From Hymenopus coronatus (lineage: Eukaryota > Arthropoda > Insecta > Mantodea > Hymenopodidae), in the NCBI GenBank assembly GCA_030762935.1, contig CM060900.1, positions 394,061,632 to 394,125,631 on the forward strand: a stretch of DNA of 64,000 nt, written 5' to 3'. Both the position numbers and the translations under genes were made by a program. Below are positions 46,440-56,810 of this stretch, one piece after another (position 1 is the stretch's first letter; each line of letters starts with the position of its first letter). Under the pieces are notes generated by a model, which worked only from the letters and a program-made list of their open reading frames with translations, ran no database searches and was not told where the DNA came from.

Positions 46440-48824
46440 TAAGTTTGGATAAACTAACAAAAACCATAACATCGTTTCCAGACGTATAAATACTTTGGAG
46501 AGGAGAAGATTGGTTTGATGACTCGTACAGGAGTGTCCCCTATGCTTACATCACGTCTTTGTGTGTTATGGAAGAAACGTGCTTGTCTCCAAAGGAAGCG
46601 TTCTGCAATAAAATAAATAAGGAGGAAATCAATGATCAAGTCTATGAACACGCTAAAAATGCGTGGTAACTGTTTAATATCCGAAAACAAGGAGAATACG
46701 GGGATCTCCATTTAACCTCTGATGTACTTCTTCTCGCCAATATATTTGGAGGCTTCATAGAGCAAACCTTGTATACGCATACAGTTGATTTTGCTCATTA
46801 CTTTACATCTCCAGGGCTTACCCAATATGCTATGCTTCTGTATACCGGAATTGAACTAGAATTACTTATGGATTATGACCAGCTTATAATGATAGAGGTT
46901 GGCATAAGAGGAGGATTATGTCAGGTTTTTATCGGTATGCTGAAGCTAGTAATACCTACGTGGAGAAGTTCGAACCTGATAAACCAGCACAATTTATTAC
47001 ATACGAAGATGCAAATAACCAATATGGCTGGCCAATGCAGGATCCACTACATTATGGAGGATTTCAGTTAATTTCTCCTGACAGTATTAATACAGAAAAG
47101 CTAAATGAAGATAATCCTTTGGATATATATTAGAAGTTGTTGTGGACTATCCTAGAAGCACCATGATCTTCATAATTATTTGCCGTTTCTGCCTGAGTGT
47201 CTCAAACCTGATAATTCAAGTGCAAATAAGCCAATGGCGCATTTTGGGAGCAGAAAGAAGTATGTTGCACATCACATGACGTTAAAACAGGCGCTTTCAC
47301 GTGGTGTACGACTGAAAAATTCAACATGTACTACAATTTCGACAGTCGTGTTATTTAAAAGCATACATAGCGTTTAATAATAAGCTGCGGCAAAGGCTAG
47401 AAACGACTTTTAAAGGGATCTTTATAAACTGTTCAGCAATGCTGTGTTTGGGAAAACTATAGAGACTATAAGAAATCGAATATAAATACGATTTCTGAGA
47501 AACAAGAAAACATTGGAAAAACTTATTGCTAAGCCTAAATTCAATCGAATGAAGCATTTATGGGCCTAAGCTGACCGTTATTCATATGGCATTATGTAGC
47601 TTTGTATAGCTAAGGGGAGCTTGTTAACTTATGTATTTAGCAGAGTTAATTCAGCTTGGAGCAAAGCAAAAGCATAAAGCTGACGCTGAGCTAGAAGTAT
47701 GATTTTAGAGGCTCCTTGTTAACACATTTTCTTTTCTCCAGTCACATACTAAAGGCTCAGCAAGGGGTTAAACCTTAAAATTCGGAAAAGAGTAATCTTG
47801 CATTGTGCAACACGTGTCACGTGTGTGTTCCTGTGCACCCTGGGATGCGAACAGCGGATTCTATGTAATATTTACCTCAATTGCGCGGCCTTATTTGTCC
47901 AATCAGAAAGAGGCCGCCATGACGGAATTTTTGGTATATAAGGAACTACGGAAGGCACATCGGGGCTGTCTGTTAGTTTTCTTTTCTGATGCTGCTGTCA
48001 TGCTGTCGGTTGTCCAGCTTAACGTCACTTCTTCGCAAAAAGTGAAACATTGTAAATCATAACGATACTTAGTAGTTTACAGCGCTCTAAGTCACGTGTA
48101 TTTGAAATCAGTGACGTGCATCAAATTATATTGTGTAAATCAAGGTCAAAGAAGAAGAAGAAGCAGATTTATAATTACGCGTGATTAACCAAGTACTAAA
48201 GTTTCTAGCAAGTGTTTAGGTTAGTAGGATTGTGAAGCACAGTGTTTATCTGGAACCTCCTAGTTAAAATAAACTCCAGGAAAGTTAAGTACGTCCACAT
48301 CATTTATAAGATCACTCCCGGAACTACCCCCATTAACTGTACCACCCTGAGAGAGTCAACTATCGTGCAAGCTGAGCAACCCCGAGGCATTTCACCAGCA
48401 GTGGATTCACATCACCAATCTGGGCACGAAGCCGAGAACGCGGCATCTGGTGCTCAGAACGTGGTGATTAGAAGAATACGCCACAATTATAAGGCCACCG
48501 CATATGGCATCTAGTATAAGCTCACCGCATCATACAGTTACGACAGCTGACATATACCAGCATGAACTACGATGTCAGGAGCATCTAGATACATCTGATT
48601 ACCCTGCAATCCATATGTGCCACACCACTCAAAACAAGAAGGTGTTGGGAAAGTTTAAAGATGAAGCTAGTGGAGAAATCATCCAACGCTTTGTCGCACT
48701 GAAGTCTAAGATGTATGCTCTCGATATTGATGGAGGAATGATAAAAAAGATTCAGGGCATACAACGAAGCGCTATTAGGCAGTACATCTCATTTGATAAA
48801 CTATGTAAATTGTCCCCAAAATAA
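46440..48824 (+). pseudogene. Protein-primed family-B DNA polymerase, right copy
   Basis: Mirror of the C-terminal two-thirds of the left copy. It begins past exonuclease II with sequence matching the linker, then a degraded exonuclease III segment (near 46,690-46,740), RGGLCQVFI, the A-like DANNQYGWPM (about 47,010-47,035), a decayed B-like segment near 47,430, and KPKFNRMKH-like sequence near 47,540. A 918-bp insertion and a loss of about 180 bases then remove the catalytic C motif. The thumb region resumes with VTTADIY, NKKVLGKFKDEASGE and ISFDKLCKLSPK, stopping at 48,824. Different lesions from the left copy show both decayed separately after the inversion-duplication. Confidence 0.85.
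47593..48510 (+). mobile_element. 918-bp insertion in right-arm polymerase, LTR-like
   Basis: CATATGGCAT occurs at 47,583-47,592 and again at 48,501-48,510; the left arm has it once, followed by continuing polymerase sequence. The inserted DNA has a TATA-like GGTATATAAGG at about 47,931-47,941, a GAAGAAGAAG tract near 48,152 and an 90-codon open frame at 48,242-48,514. Composition and a TATA box suggest an LTR plus leader of a retroelement, but I cannot define LTR ends or a primer-binding site. Part of the neighbouring arm was deleted on the right side. Confidence 0.45.
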
Positions 48825-51039
48825 TTAAATAATAAGAACTCCAATGAACTTGATCATGTCACAACAGCATGACATTTCGAGTGTAAAAGTCAGCAAAATC
48901 GCTCTGTCGCCTTAAGATGAAAAGGGAGTGATTGCTGATGATGGAGTATCAACATATGCTTACGAACATTACAAAATTGCGAACAAATCATGAGCGAACG
49001 CTACACATATTACTCATCAATGGTACCGTGGTAGGAGAAATTGAAGCTTAAACTACAAACACTCCCATGCGGCTAGCAAATGGCCTACAAAGATATATTA
49101 ATAAGAATGAGGGAAGGTGGAAACTCTGCTTTAGAGCAAGTCTCTAAGTCGGTCTCAAGTTCGAGTAAATGAGGAGAGTCGCCTAACCTCTAATGGTAGT
49201 TATCTTTATATAAAATATACATTTAAAAATAAAAAGCTGAAAATGCTGACACCTCAAAAATATGCCTAAGGCTTCCACAGCAACAAAAGAACAAGAAGAG
49301 ATTGAGAGGGGGGGTAAGATTCTAGTGCTAGCTCAGAGAGAGAAAAAAAACTTTTTTAAAAGAAAGGAGACTGTATAAACCACCAAAGACGAATAAAGGC
49401 ATAAAGGAACAGAATGTTCACTATACCGTATGGACTTCGACAACAAACGTTTAGATCATTCTTCTAGAATTAGCCTCGAAAAGAGAGTTAAACAAGAAAG
49501 ATGAAACAAAAACAGACGAAGTAATGAAAAGATCTAAGGAAGATTGAAAACATTGCAAACATATCCCAGCGATTCACAGATTAGTGTCTGAAAATGTAGA
49601 AGTTTGCAAACGGATACAATATGACATTAAAGAACTGTTAAAAATACTGGAATAGAATGCATAATTGTTCATAGAAGGGTACAAACGAGAGAATAAATGC
49701 GATAAAGCTGTAATGACCTATATGGGTCTATAAATAAGGTAAACCACCCAGGAGCATATGGAAATGGTATGAAACCTATCAAACATGTCAGAAGTACTGA
49801 AACGATTACAGAAATTACTGCAGAAATGAAGAAAATGGTTGCAGAAACAACGTAACTAGCTAAAGTGTGACCAATTACTATCGAAAGTAAGAAAATGGGT
49901 TACAAGATGGCAAGAAAAATTTATCGTCCAAAATACTGTTAAAGTTACTTAAATATCGTTAGTGTTCCTTGGCCGCTGTTACCAAATCCTTTAAAGGGAA
50001 CCCACAAATAAAATCCTGGGAGGTTGAAATACATATTGCCTAAGGGCTTAACACTGCTCTATAGCTCTGAACACCCTAAACACATAAATGATCTATAAGC
50101 AGACAGAAAGCACTACAAAACTCTGTGAAATTCTGCAAAATGGTATTAAAATGACTGTAAAAGTGATAAAAGCTACTAACGACTTTTAGAAATACTGTAA
50201 AATATGAGAAAAAACTTCTGAAAAGGGTTATAATGTCGTTTCAGAGCCCTATTTCCCCACAAAATGTCTCGCAGTGACTGGAAAAAGAATAAAATGCCTG
50301 ATAAATACTCATACTACCTAGCCCAGTGTGTTAAACATTCTCCCTAAATTGGATTGACATGACATAAGATTAGAAGCATTTTAAACAATAGTGTAAACGC
50401 TAAAAAGATATGAGTAACAATGTGTCAATGGGCCCAAAATATTTGTTTTCGGGTCACAAATATCTTCAAAGTACACGAAATAAGTGGTTAATGAGCTAAA
50501 TTACCTTATGAATTTCCCGAAATGAACTGTCGTAAAGTCCTTAATATCTACCAAATGGTATAGAATAACTTTAAAATCGATAAAAAATAATTGATCATAT
50601 CTCAAAATAATATGAAGTCAGAAGAAAAAGTGCTAAAATGTCTGACGAATATCCTGAAACTAACCGTTCTAGAGGCCTATACACCCTCCACATAATATAT
50701 AGAGCGCTATTAAAAGCAATCTAAACAACAGCACCAACTCTATAATCATCTTAAAAATCCTGCAAACGGTGTATAAAACACTATAAGCACCGAAAAATAA
50801 TGTCCCAAAAGGTGCTTACATTTTTATAAAGGAGATAGAATGTATTAAAAAGACTAAAACAATGTTAAAATATTCTCAAATATTATCCATAATACAAACA
50901 TCATTAAAACATGTCGGAATGCTAGGAATTTGATGAAAACATCTATAAAACAAAAACCTTCTAAAGGGCATTAGTGGTTGAACAATACATCTAATACTCT
51001 GGGCCTCGGTTTGAAACCCCCTTCTCCTAGCACGACTTC
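48825..51039. other. Right-arm non-coding segment
   Basis: Inverted match of 35,546-37,423. Conserved anchors include the reverse complement of TGGAGGGTGTATAGGCCTCT near 50,675 and of TTATGGATAATGTTTGAGAA near 50,880. No genes seen. Confidence 0.6.
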
Positions 51040-51795
51040 TTGAATTGCATATCTTCCCCATGTATACGCATTAGCGCTGGTCGTGCTCTCTCGGTAGGGT
51101 CTCACTTCTGCTTGAATTCCCTATGTTCCTCCTGTATACGCATTAGCCTCAGTCCTGATCTCTCTCTTGTGTCCCACTCCTCCTTGAATTCCCTACCTTC
51201 CCCATGTATACGCATTAGCCTTAGTCCTGATCTCTCTCTTGTGTCCCACTCCTCCTTGAATTCCCTATGTTCCCCCTGTATACGCATTAGCCTCAGTCCT
51301 GATCTCTCTCTTGTGTCCCACTCCTCCTTGAATTCCCTATGTTCCCCATGTATACCTATTAGCCTTAGTCCTGATCTCTCTCTAGTGTCCCACTCCTCCT
51401 TGAATTCCCTATCTTCCCCGTGTATCATCATTAGCCTTAGTCCTGATCTCTCTCTAGTGTCTCACTCCTCCTTGAATTCCCTATCTTCCCCATGTATACT
51501 CATTAGCCTTAGTCCTGATCTCTCTCTAGTGTCCCACTCCTCCTTGAATTCCTTATCTTCCCCATATATACGCATTAGCCTTAGTGCTGAGCTCTCTCTA
51601 GTGTCTCACTCCTCCTTGAATTCCTTATCTTCCCCATATATACGCATTAGCCTTAGTCCTGATCTCTCGCTAGAGCTCACTCCTCCATTAATTCCCTATC
51701 TTCTCCTTGTATACGCATTAGCCTTGGTCCGGCTCTCTCGCTAGGGTCTCACTCCTCCTTGAGTTCCCCATGTACACGCATTAGCCCCTGTCCCA
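51040..51795. repeat. 72-bp minisatellite, right end
   Basis: GCATTAG anchors fall at 51,068, 51,140, 51,212, 51,284, then (one mutated) about 51,356, 51,428, 51,500, 51,572 and 51,644, with two more slightly shortened units. The period matches the left end, with about eleven units against six. A 234-residue frame made of 24-residue repeats runs through it. Confidence 0.95.
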
Positions 51796-51817
51796 GATCT
51801 GTCCCATCTTAACTACT

Positions 51818-51823
51818 CACGGC
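51818..51823. repeat. Target-site duplication, right (CACGGC)
   Basis: Immediately follows the CT terminus of the Polinton-like element; pairs with CACGGT at 35,106-35,111. Confidence 0.7.
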
Positions 51824-52710
51824 ACCGCCTAGAATTGCTATTACTGATCAAAATATTGTTGCTATTCGAGCAATGCTTGAAAAAGATCATCGGATATCTT
51901 ATGAGTTTTTTCGGTGCATTGTACATTAGTACGAGTCAAATTCAAAATATTTTACATCTAAAGTGAGACGTGAGGAAACTTTGCTGTAAATGGATTCCAC
52001 ATAAGCTGACTTCCGATTAACAAAATTAAAAAAAAAAATATTCATTGGTGAAAGAAAATGCTGAAAAAATTTTAAGGTGGCACTTGAAATTGCATTTGAA
52101 ATGCCGTTTCTGTTGACAAATCTTGGATTTATTGTTATGATCCTGAAAAGAAAAGTCAATCGGCGCTATGAGTCTTTCGAATAGAGCTTAAGCTTACAGA
52201 GTTAGACGAACTCGCAGTGCTGATAAGAAGGTGGTTGCTAGTTTATTTGTTTTCTTCCTAAAACTATGATGCTACTATAGTATTAGAAAATAGACGTACC
52301 GTTGGTGTCGATTGATACACAAATGTCAGTTTACAGCAAATGTTGAAAAAGTTCGTAAAAAACGCCCAAAAGAAAAAGAATTATGCATATTGACAACATA
52401 TCATCACATACAGCGAAACTAACAACTGAGTATCTAGAAGTCCTAAATGTCGACACCACATACCATTGAGCATGCATCTCTGACTTAGCACCTTGTGATT
52501 TCTTACTGTTTCCAAAAAGTTAAAGATAAAATATACGGAAACACATTTTCGTCATTATATGAAGCAGTAGAAAACTATAAACACCTGGTTTCTGAAAATT
52601 TTCAGCAATAGTGGCATCAATGTGTTAAGGAGTAATGTCATCGAATGCAGAATATATTGATACTAAAGGGTGATATTTAAGGACAATAAAACCACTTAGA
52701 TGTTTGACTT
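51818..52710 (+). pseudogene. mariner transposase, 3' part (split by Polinton-like element)
   Basis: Begins at the Polinton junction with IAITDQNIVAIRAMLEKDHR, the second helix-turn-helix region. KWIPHKLTSD-like sequence follows near 51,990. Then come DKSWIYCYDPEKKSQSA near 52,115 (catalytic Asp region 1), HIDNISSHTA near 52,390 (region 2, DN-x-x-H) and SDLAPCDFLLF near 52,485 (region 3, mariner D34D type). The tail is GNTFSSLYEAVENY, ending near 52,700. Frameshifts and stops inactivate it. A terminal inverted repeat was not identified with certainty. Confidence 0.75.
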
Positions 52711-53599
52711 TTTAACCATTTTCAACTTCGCCCTTAATCTCTGGAAACATTTTTCTTGTGGGAGTTATTTCGTTAGCCTACGATGCTCCCTCACTAAAAA
52801 GCATTACAGAAAACTGTATTAAAATCAGCTATATAGAAATAAGATTTTTCATTACAAAGTTTTGATTAACTAAAAATATTTTAATATGTGAGTGAAACAC
52901 TTTTCATATGCTCTTATTTTAATTCTATACCCACTGAAAGTGACGCAGAAAAAATTTATTGATGAAATGTCAGCATTAAAATTACTGATAAAATGCTATA
53001 ACATTTGTACCAGGAAGTTGGAAATTTTTCCCTCACTTACTCGCTCAGTGCACTCACACTGGATATTCAGATCATCTGGGACATCTTGCGGGTCTAACTT
53101 CTTTTGCCTGCTGGAGTTTTTCCTCTGATAAACTTTCAGGGGATCACTAAGTTGTACTATACTTCTTCTTATTTGTAACATATTGAGTCATTATTGTAGA
53201 CTGCCTTAGGTGTTATTCCCAATTTATAAGTTGTTCTAATTCGGCGGATCACTCTCATTATAATCTACTGTTGCGTCTAATACACCTAATTTCGGCGCAT
53301 CAGACCCCAAAACTAGGCAAATATTGAATATAGTACTTCAAGGATTCAATTCATTTCACAGAATAAGGGCTACACTCAACTTTTAAATATTTACAGCTTT
53401 TCACAAAAAAGGTGATTTATCATAAGTAAAGAATGATGCAAATAAAATTAAAGTTAGCATTTTTTAAAAATGCTCGGACACGTCAAACTTTATATTTTGA
53501 TACGAAAGGTTTCAGAAAATCAACAAACTTTTCTGTCATAATTGCCAAAGAGGTGACCTCACTGACAGCGATTCTGAGTATGAGCATATTGTAAAAATA
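52711..53599. other. AT-rich DNA beside the promoter-like segment
   Basis: On the minus strand a 61-codon frame at 52,996-53,181 contains a charged stretch (KVYQRKNSSRQKKLDPQDVP), and AATTAGGTG/GCGCCGAAATTAGG-like sequence lies near 53,285. If the segment at 53,600-53,995 is an LTR, this would be leader and gag-like sequence, but nothing diagnostic is present. Confidence 0.3.
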
Positions 53600-53995
53600 T
53601 CTTTATTAGCTAAAAATGATTTAAAAATGCAGTATTTAATTCACTGCTGCAAAAAATTCACTCGACTTTTCCACACGTAGACAGTAGACAGCTGCACGCT
53701 ATGCATGGCTCGCACACCACTGAACGCTAACACTCCAGTCACTTACGACTCAGTACAATAGAACAACACTGCACTGAGATTCTTCCTCCTTTTATAGCTA
53801 GAAAATTACGCAGCAGAACTTCCTGGAAACTTGTGGACGCTTCTAGAAGCCGAAGCCTCGAGAATCGCAGTCCCAAAGCTTCCGATTACCGTTGTGCCAC
53901 TCTTCCAGTTCTTGTTTACACATCCGATGCGATGACTCACACACGATGGCAAACGTGAGGTTCACTACTGAAAAATACGGAGCTGTCACACTACA
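53600..53995 (-). promoter_or_regulatory. TATA promoter-like / possible LTR, minus strand
   Basis: Read on the minus strand from 53,995: it opens TGTAGTGTGACA, then has the symmetric blocks GCTTCTAGAAGC (53,839-53,850) and TTTCCAGGAA (about 53,820-53,830), resembling heat-shock-element half sites (GAA/TTC pairs). TATAAAAGG lies at 53,789-53,797, about 40 bases further on, and AATAAA at 53,602-53,607, about 190 bases downstream. A TATA box with a poly(A) signal soon after suits an LTR (U3-R); the GAA/TTC blocks also suit a stress promoter. No protein frame follows clearly. Confidence 0.4.
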
Positions 53996-54439
53996 CTTTT
54001 TTAATTTTTTCAAAAATAGTTATTTAATTTCATAAACAGTAATTTCATTGTAATTTTTGTACAGTTTGGGAACAGATTAACTTCTATGGAAATATTTGAA
54101 ATTGGAATCATTTTTATTAGGTTTGCTTTTATGGATATTTCAAAAATAAGGATCAGGAAAAAATCAGAGATATATCACCAATAGAAATTGAAAATGTGCA
54201 AAAAGAATTTACTCTGCCACTTAGTGGCTGCCAGACTGCAAATGGGAAGCATTTTAATAGGCAACTAATTAAATAATCACAGTTACGTTTGTTACAGCAG
54301 CTGAGTAAGTTGAGGAGAAATTTGTTAAACAAGCCCACAATTAAACTCTTCCCTTAGCAACCAAACATTTTGAATGAAACAACGTTTTGCAACCAATTAA
54401 GATAACCTTTAATTAAACATAAACTAAAGCTTTAGATGT

Positions 54440-55310
54440 ATTCCATTCATATTACTTGCTCTGTCGTTCTGCAAACAAACTATTCTTACAAAAGACTATT
54501 CTTTTTTCTGCATAATGCTAAACAGGGTAAACATTACCAGAAATTGTCTTATTATTTGGTTCCTTAGAAGTAGAATGGAAATAAGGGAATACAATAGGTT
54601 AAAGTGGCAATCAAATCCTTTAAAAACTATCGTTATGAGATTGTCATTGAAGTTCGGTTGTGTTTCCATGGCCAGGAGTAAAACAAAAGGGATATGAAAC
54701 GGATGTAGACTTCCCGTTTGAAGAAAATTTTACTATTTTAAAATTGAAACCAAAACAGCAAACATCTCCGAAATGCTTAGCTCTACAAAAAGCTGTATAC
54801 GAAAAATTGTGTGTTTTAAAGAGATCTACGTATTCTCTTTTAGTAAGTTTTGGCTGTCTGTTAATACAAAGGTCATCCAGCATGAAGAGAACTTCAGGGC
54901 TATTTCAAGAGATTCAGCATAACATTTTATTTGCCATATACACATCTTTAATATACGGTATTTTAGTCAAAATTATTAAAGCCTTTTTATAGAATATCTA
55001 ACATTTCTAAAAATGTTCCATGTAAAGGGTAGTTTGGGGTAGGGGATTTTCTTGAGTATTTTGTGTTGTTCCCTTGAAAAATATTAAACTTAAATACCAA
55101 GTTTGGAATTTCACCGAGTCTGGGTTTTTGAGTTATGGTATCCACAAAGACACATATACGCGCACACAGACCGGAATACAGTACCTTCTCCAGCTATTAT
55201 GTACACTGTACTTACGTGCAAATAAAAGCAATTTGTTGCAATTAAATCATTTTTTGGATGACAATTTTATATTGCTTTATAACATTTTCCTTTCAAAATA
55301 CTAAATTTCA
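54440..55310 (+). repeat. Unclassified interspersed repeat, copy 2 (longest)
   Basis: Reference copy of the family: TTCTGCAAACAAACTATTCT start, AAGTAGAATGGAAATAAGGG, CATGGCCAGGAGTAAAACAA, AAGAGATTCAGCAT, AATATACGGTATTTTAGTCA, TTTGGGGTAGGGGATTTTC, ACCAAGTTTGG, GTTATGGTATCCACA. Partners: 14,715-15,410 (plus), 59,600-59,775 (minus, end only), 60,730-61,330 (minus) and 63,330-64,000 (plus). Open frames on either strand (54,644-54,992) have no motif I recognise. Confidence 0.75.
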
Positions 55311-56400
55311 GCGTTCCAAGGATTTTTTAAAATGAGTTAATTTTAGTGTTATTTCCATTACCCATTACTTAGAAGACCTATGTACATATTACCGTGAGAA
55401 TGTCAAGAATTCAGAGGTACCAATGTTTAAACAGCGCACTATTCTTCTATTTTCTTGATGTCTAGCTGAGCTTAAAGGATTCCTTTCTCTCGTTGCACAG
55501 AATTAAATCCTAAACGGATAAACCGATTACGTTTAAGGTGTGTTTGTTCACACTTTTTTTTTTTTTTTTTTTTTTTTAAGATATCTTGCCTTTATCACGA
55601 ATCTAACGTAACATTCTGTTGTGGATTTTAGTGGAATATATGGGAGATCCTTCTATGAAACTTCTCTCTCATAGGCTCTAAGTAGGGTGGAAGAAGGAGA
55701 TAATATTTCATGTGTTTCGTGGTGGATATATTCAACTTTTGCACTAAGGCGTGGCCGTCACTAGCAGCTGCGAGGTGTGACCTTGAAAGTGCTGAAATCG
55801 GTAGACATAACAAAACATGTAACAGATTTTCTCAGGAAAATAAAGAACGCGACTGCTGATGCTAAAACTCTGAAAAAGAAATGAAACATACTCTATTCCA
55901 AGCTAGATACACATTTAAGTCTCTAACTTACTAAAATATTTCCCTCTACTATAAGACCACTACAAAGTGTGTCGATATGTGCACTTTTAATAGACGTGTC
56001 ATTTTAATAGAGCAGAATGTTTAAGAAAACGCACTTGTACAACCTATTATAATTTCAATTTTTCCGTTTTTCACGTATGTATAACCTGTGGAGAATAAAT
56101 ATGTTCGCCCCTTAACATCCTAGAAAACCAACAAAAACGAAGTTGGAGGTTTCAGTTATTTCCAAAAAATGATTCTTTTACTCCAAAGTGTCATTTGTTC
56201 CAAGCTATTTCAGACAGCTAGTGAATGGTAAACATATTATATGAATAGGTCTTCACAGCACAGTGAGATTTAAAAGAGAGTATCTTGTTTTATTTGGCAA
56301 ATTTTCTGATTTCCAAAATTAGAGAAGTTCTGGAAATCAGTTCCTCCTTTGTAAGCTCAGTTGTAGTGCTAAGATATGACTATTACAAAGAGAATGTCAA
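55311..56400. other. AT-rich DNA, no gene recognised
   Basis: Contains a T-run at 55,552-55,577. Nothing else is supported. Confidence 0.45.
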
Positions 56401-56404
56401 TTTT

Positions 56405-56810
56405 CTTAGTCCAGCGAGATGGCTCCTCGATAACGCTTTTGGCTCACATTTTGGACGTCCCGGGTTCGATCTACGCTGGGCCTACCACTCTGTCCATAGG
56501 TGTTTTAGTTTCTCTCGGGGTTGTTCCTCTTTTACCTTCCAGGGGCTCCCGGGGAGGGATTGGGGCTTATGGTCAGGACTAGCCGGCGTCCAAACATGTT
56601 CTATTTGGAACCATTACGGACACCACTTCAATAGTTGCACACATAGTTGCCGAGTCTGGGCGCCTTTGGGCTCTCCCCTTCATTCCTCGTACCCAAGAGA
56701 CACGTCTAAGTCAAAAAGGACCCCTCTGGCCTATTTTGGGTGCTGTACTGAGGTTTTGGGGATATCTCCGTGGTCTGTACTCCTATTCCAATTTCTCATG
56801 CAATAAATCT
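56405..56810 (+). mobile_element. tRNA-headed SINE, long GC-rich body
   Basis: The head reads AGTCCAGCGAGATGGCTCCT and TAACGCTTTTGGCTC, with B-box CGGGTTCGATCT at 56,461-56,472. A GC-rich body of about 330 bases follows, unlike the AT-rich flanks, ending near CAATAAATCTTCTG. It is a different family from the GGCATTAAACA SINEs; a related head is at 57,955. Confidence 0.7.

Larger units (their letters stand above)
35112..51817. mobile_element. Polinton/Maverick-like element with giant inverted arms
   Basis: A 16,706-base element opening AGTAGTTA and closing TAACTACT, that is AG...CT, flanked by CACGGT/CACGGC. Both the terminal dinucleotides and the 6-bp duplication are Polinton hallmarks. The ends are inverted repeats: left 35,112-38,945 and right about 46,415-51,817. 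Each holds a 72-bp minisatellite, about 2 kb of non-coding DNA and the C-terminal part of a family-B DNA polymerase facing outward. The only unique core sequence is the polymerase N-terminal half (38,945-40,837). Later insertions fill 40,837-46,400 and 47,593-48,510. No integrase, packaging ATPase, protease or capsid coding sequence was found, so it is defective. It lies within a mariner transposase. Confidence 0.8.
46415..51817 (-). repeat. Right inverted arm of the Polinton-like element
   Basis: Inverted counterpart of 35,112-38,945. It is longer because of the 918-bp insertion at 47,593-48,510, a larger minisatellite and indels in the non-coding part. Its inner end directly follows the poly(A) of the nested LINE at 46,400. 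Confidence 0.85.

Noticed and set aside
48242..48514. 90-codon frame as an independent gene
   Set aside because: It lies inside the 918-bp insertion and crosses its right-hand flanking repeat; no recognised motif.
56285..56806. 173-codon open frame across 56.3-56.8 kb
   Set aside because: It spans a tRNA-headed SINE with a B-box; the frame is incidental to the GC-rich SINE body.
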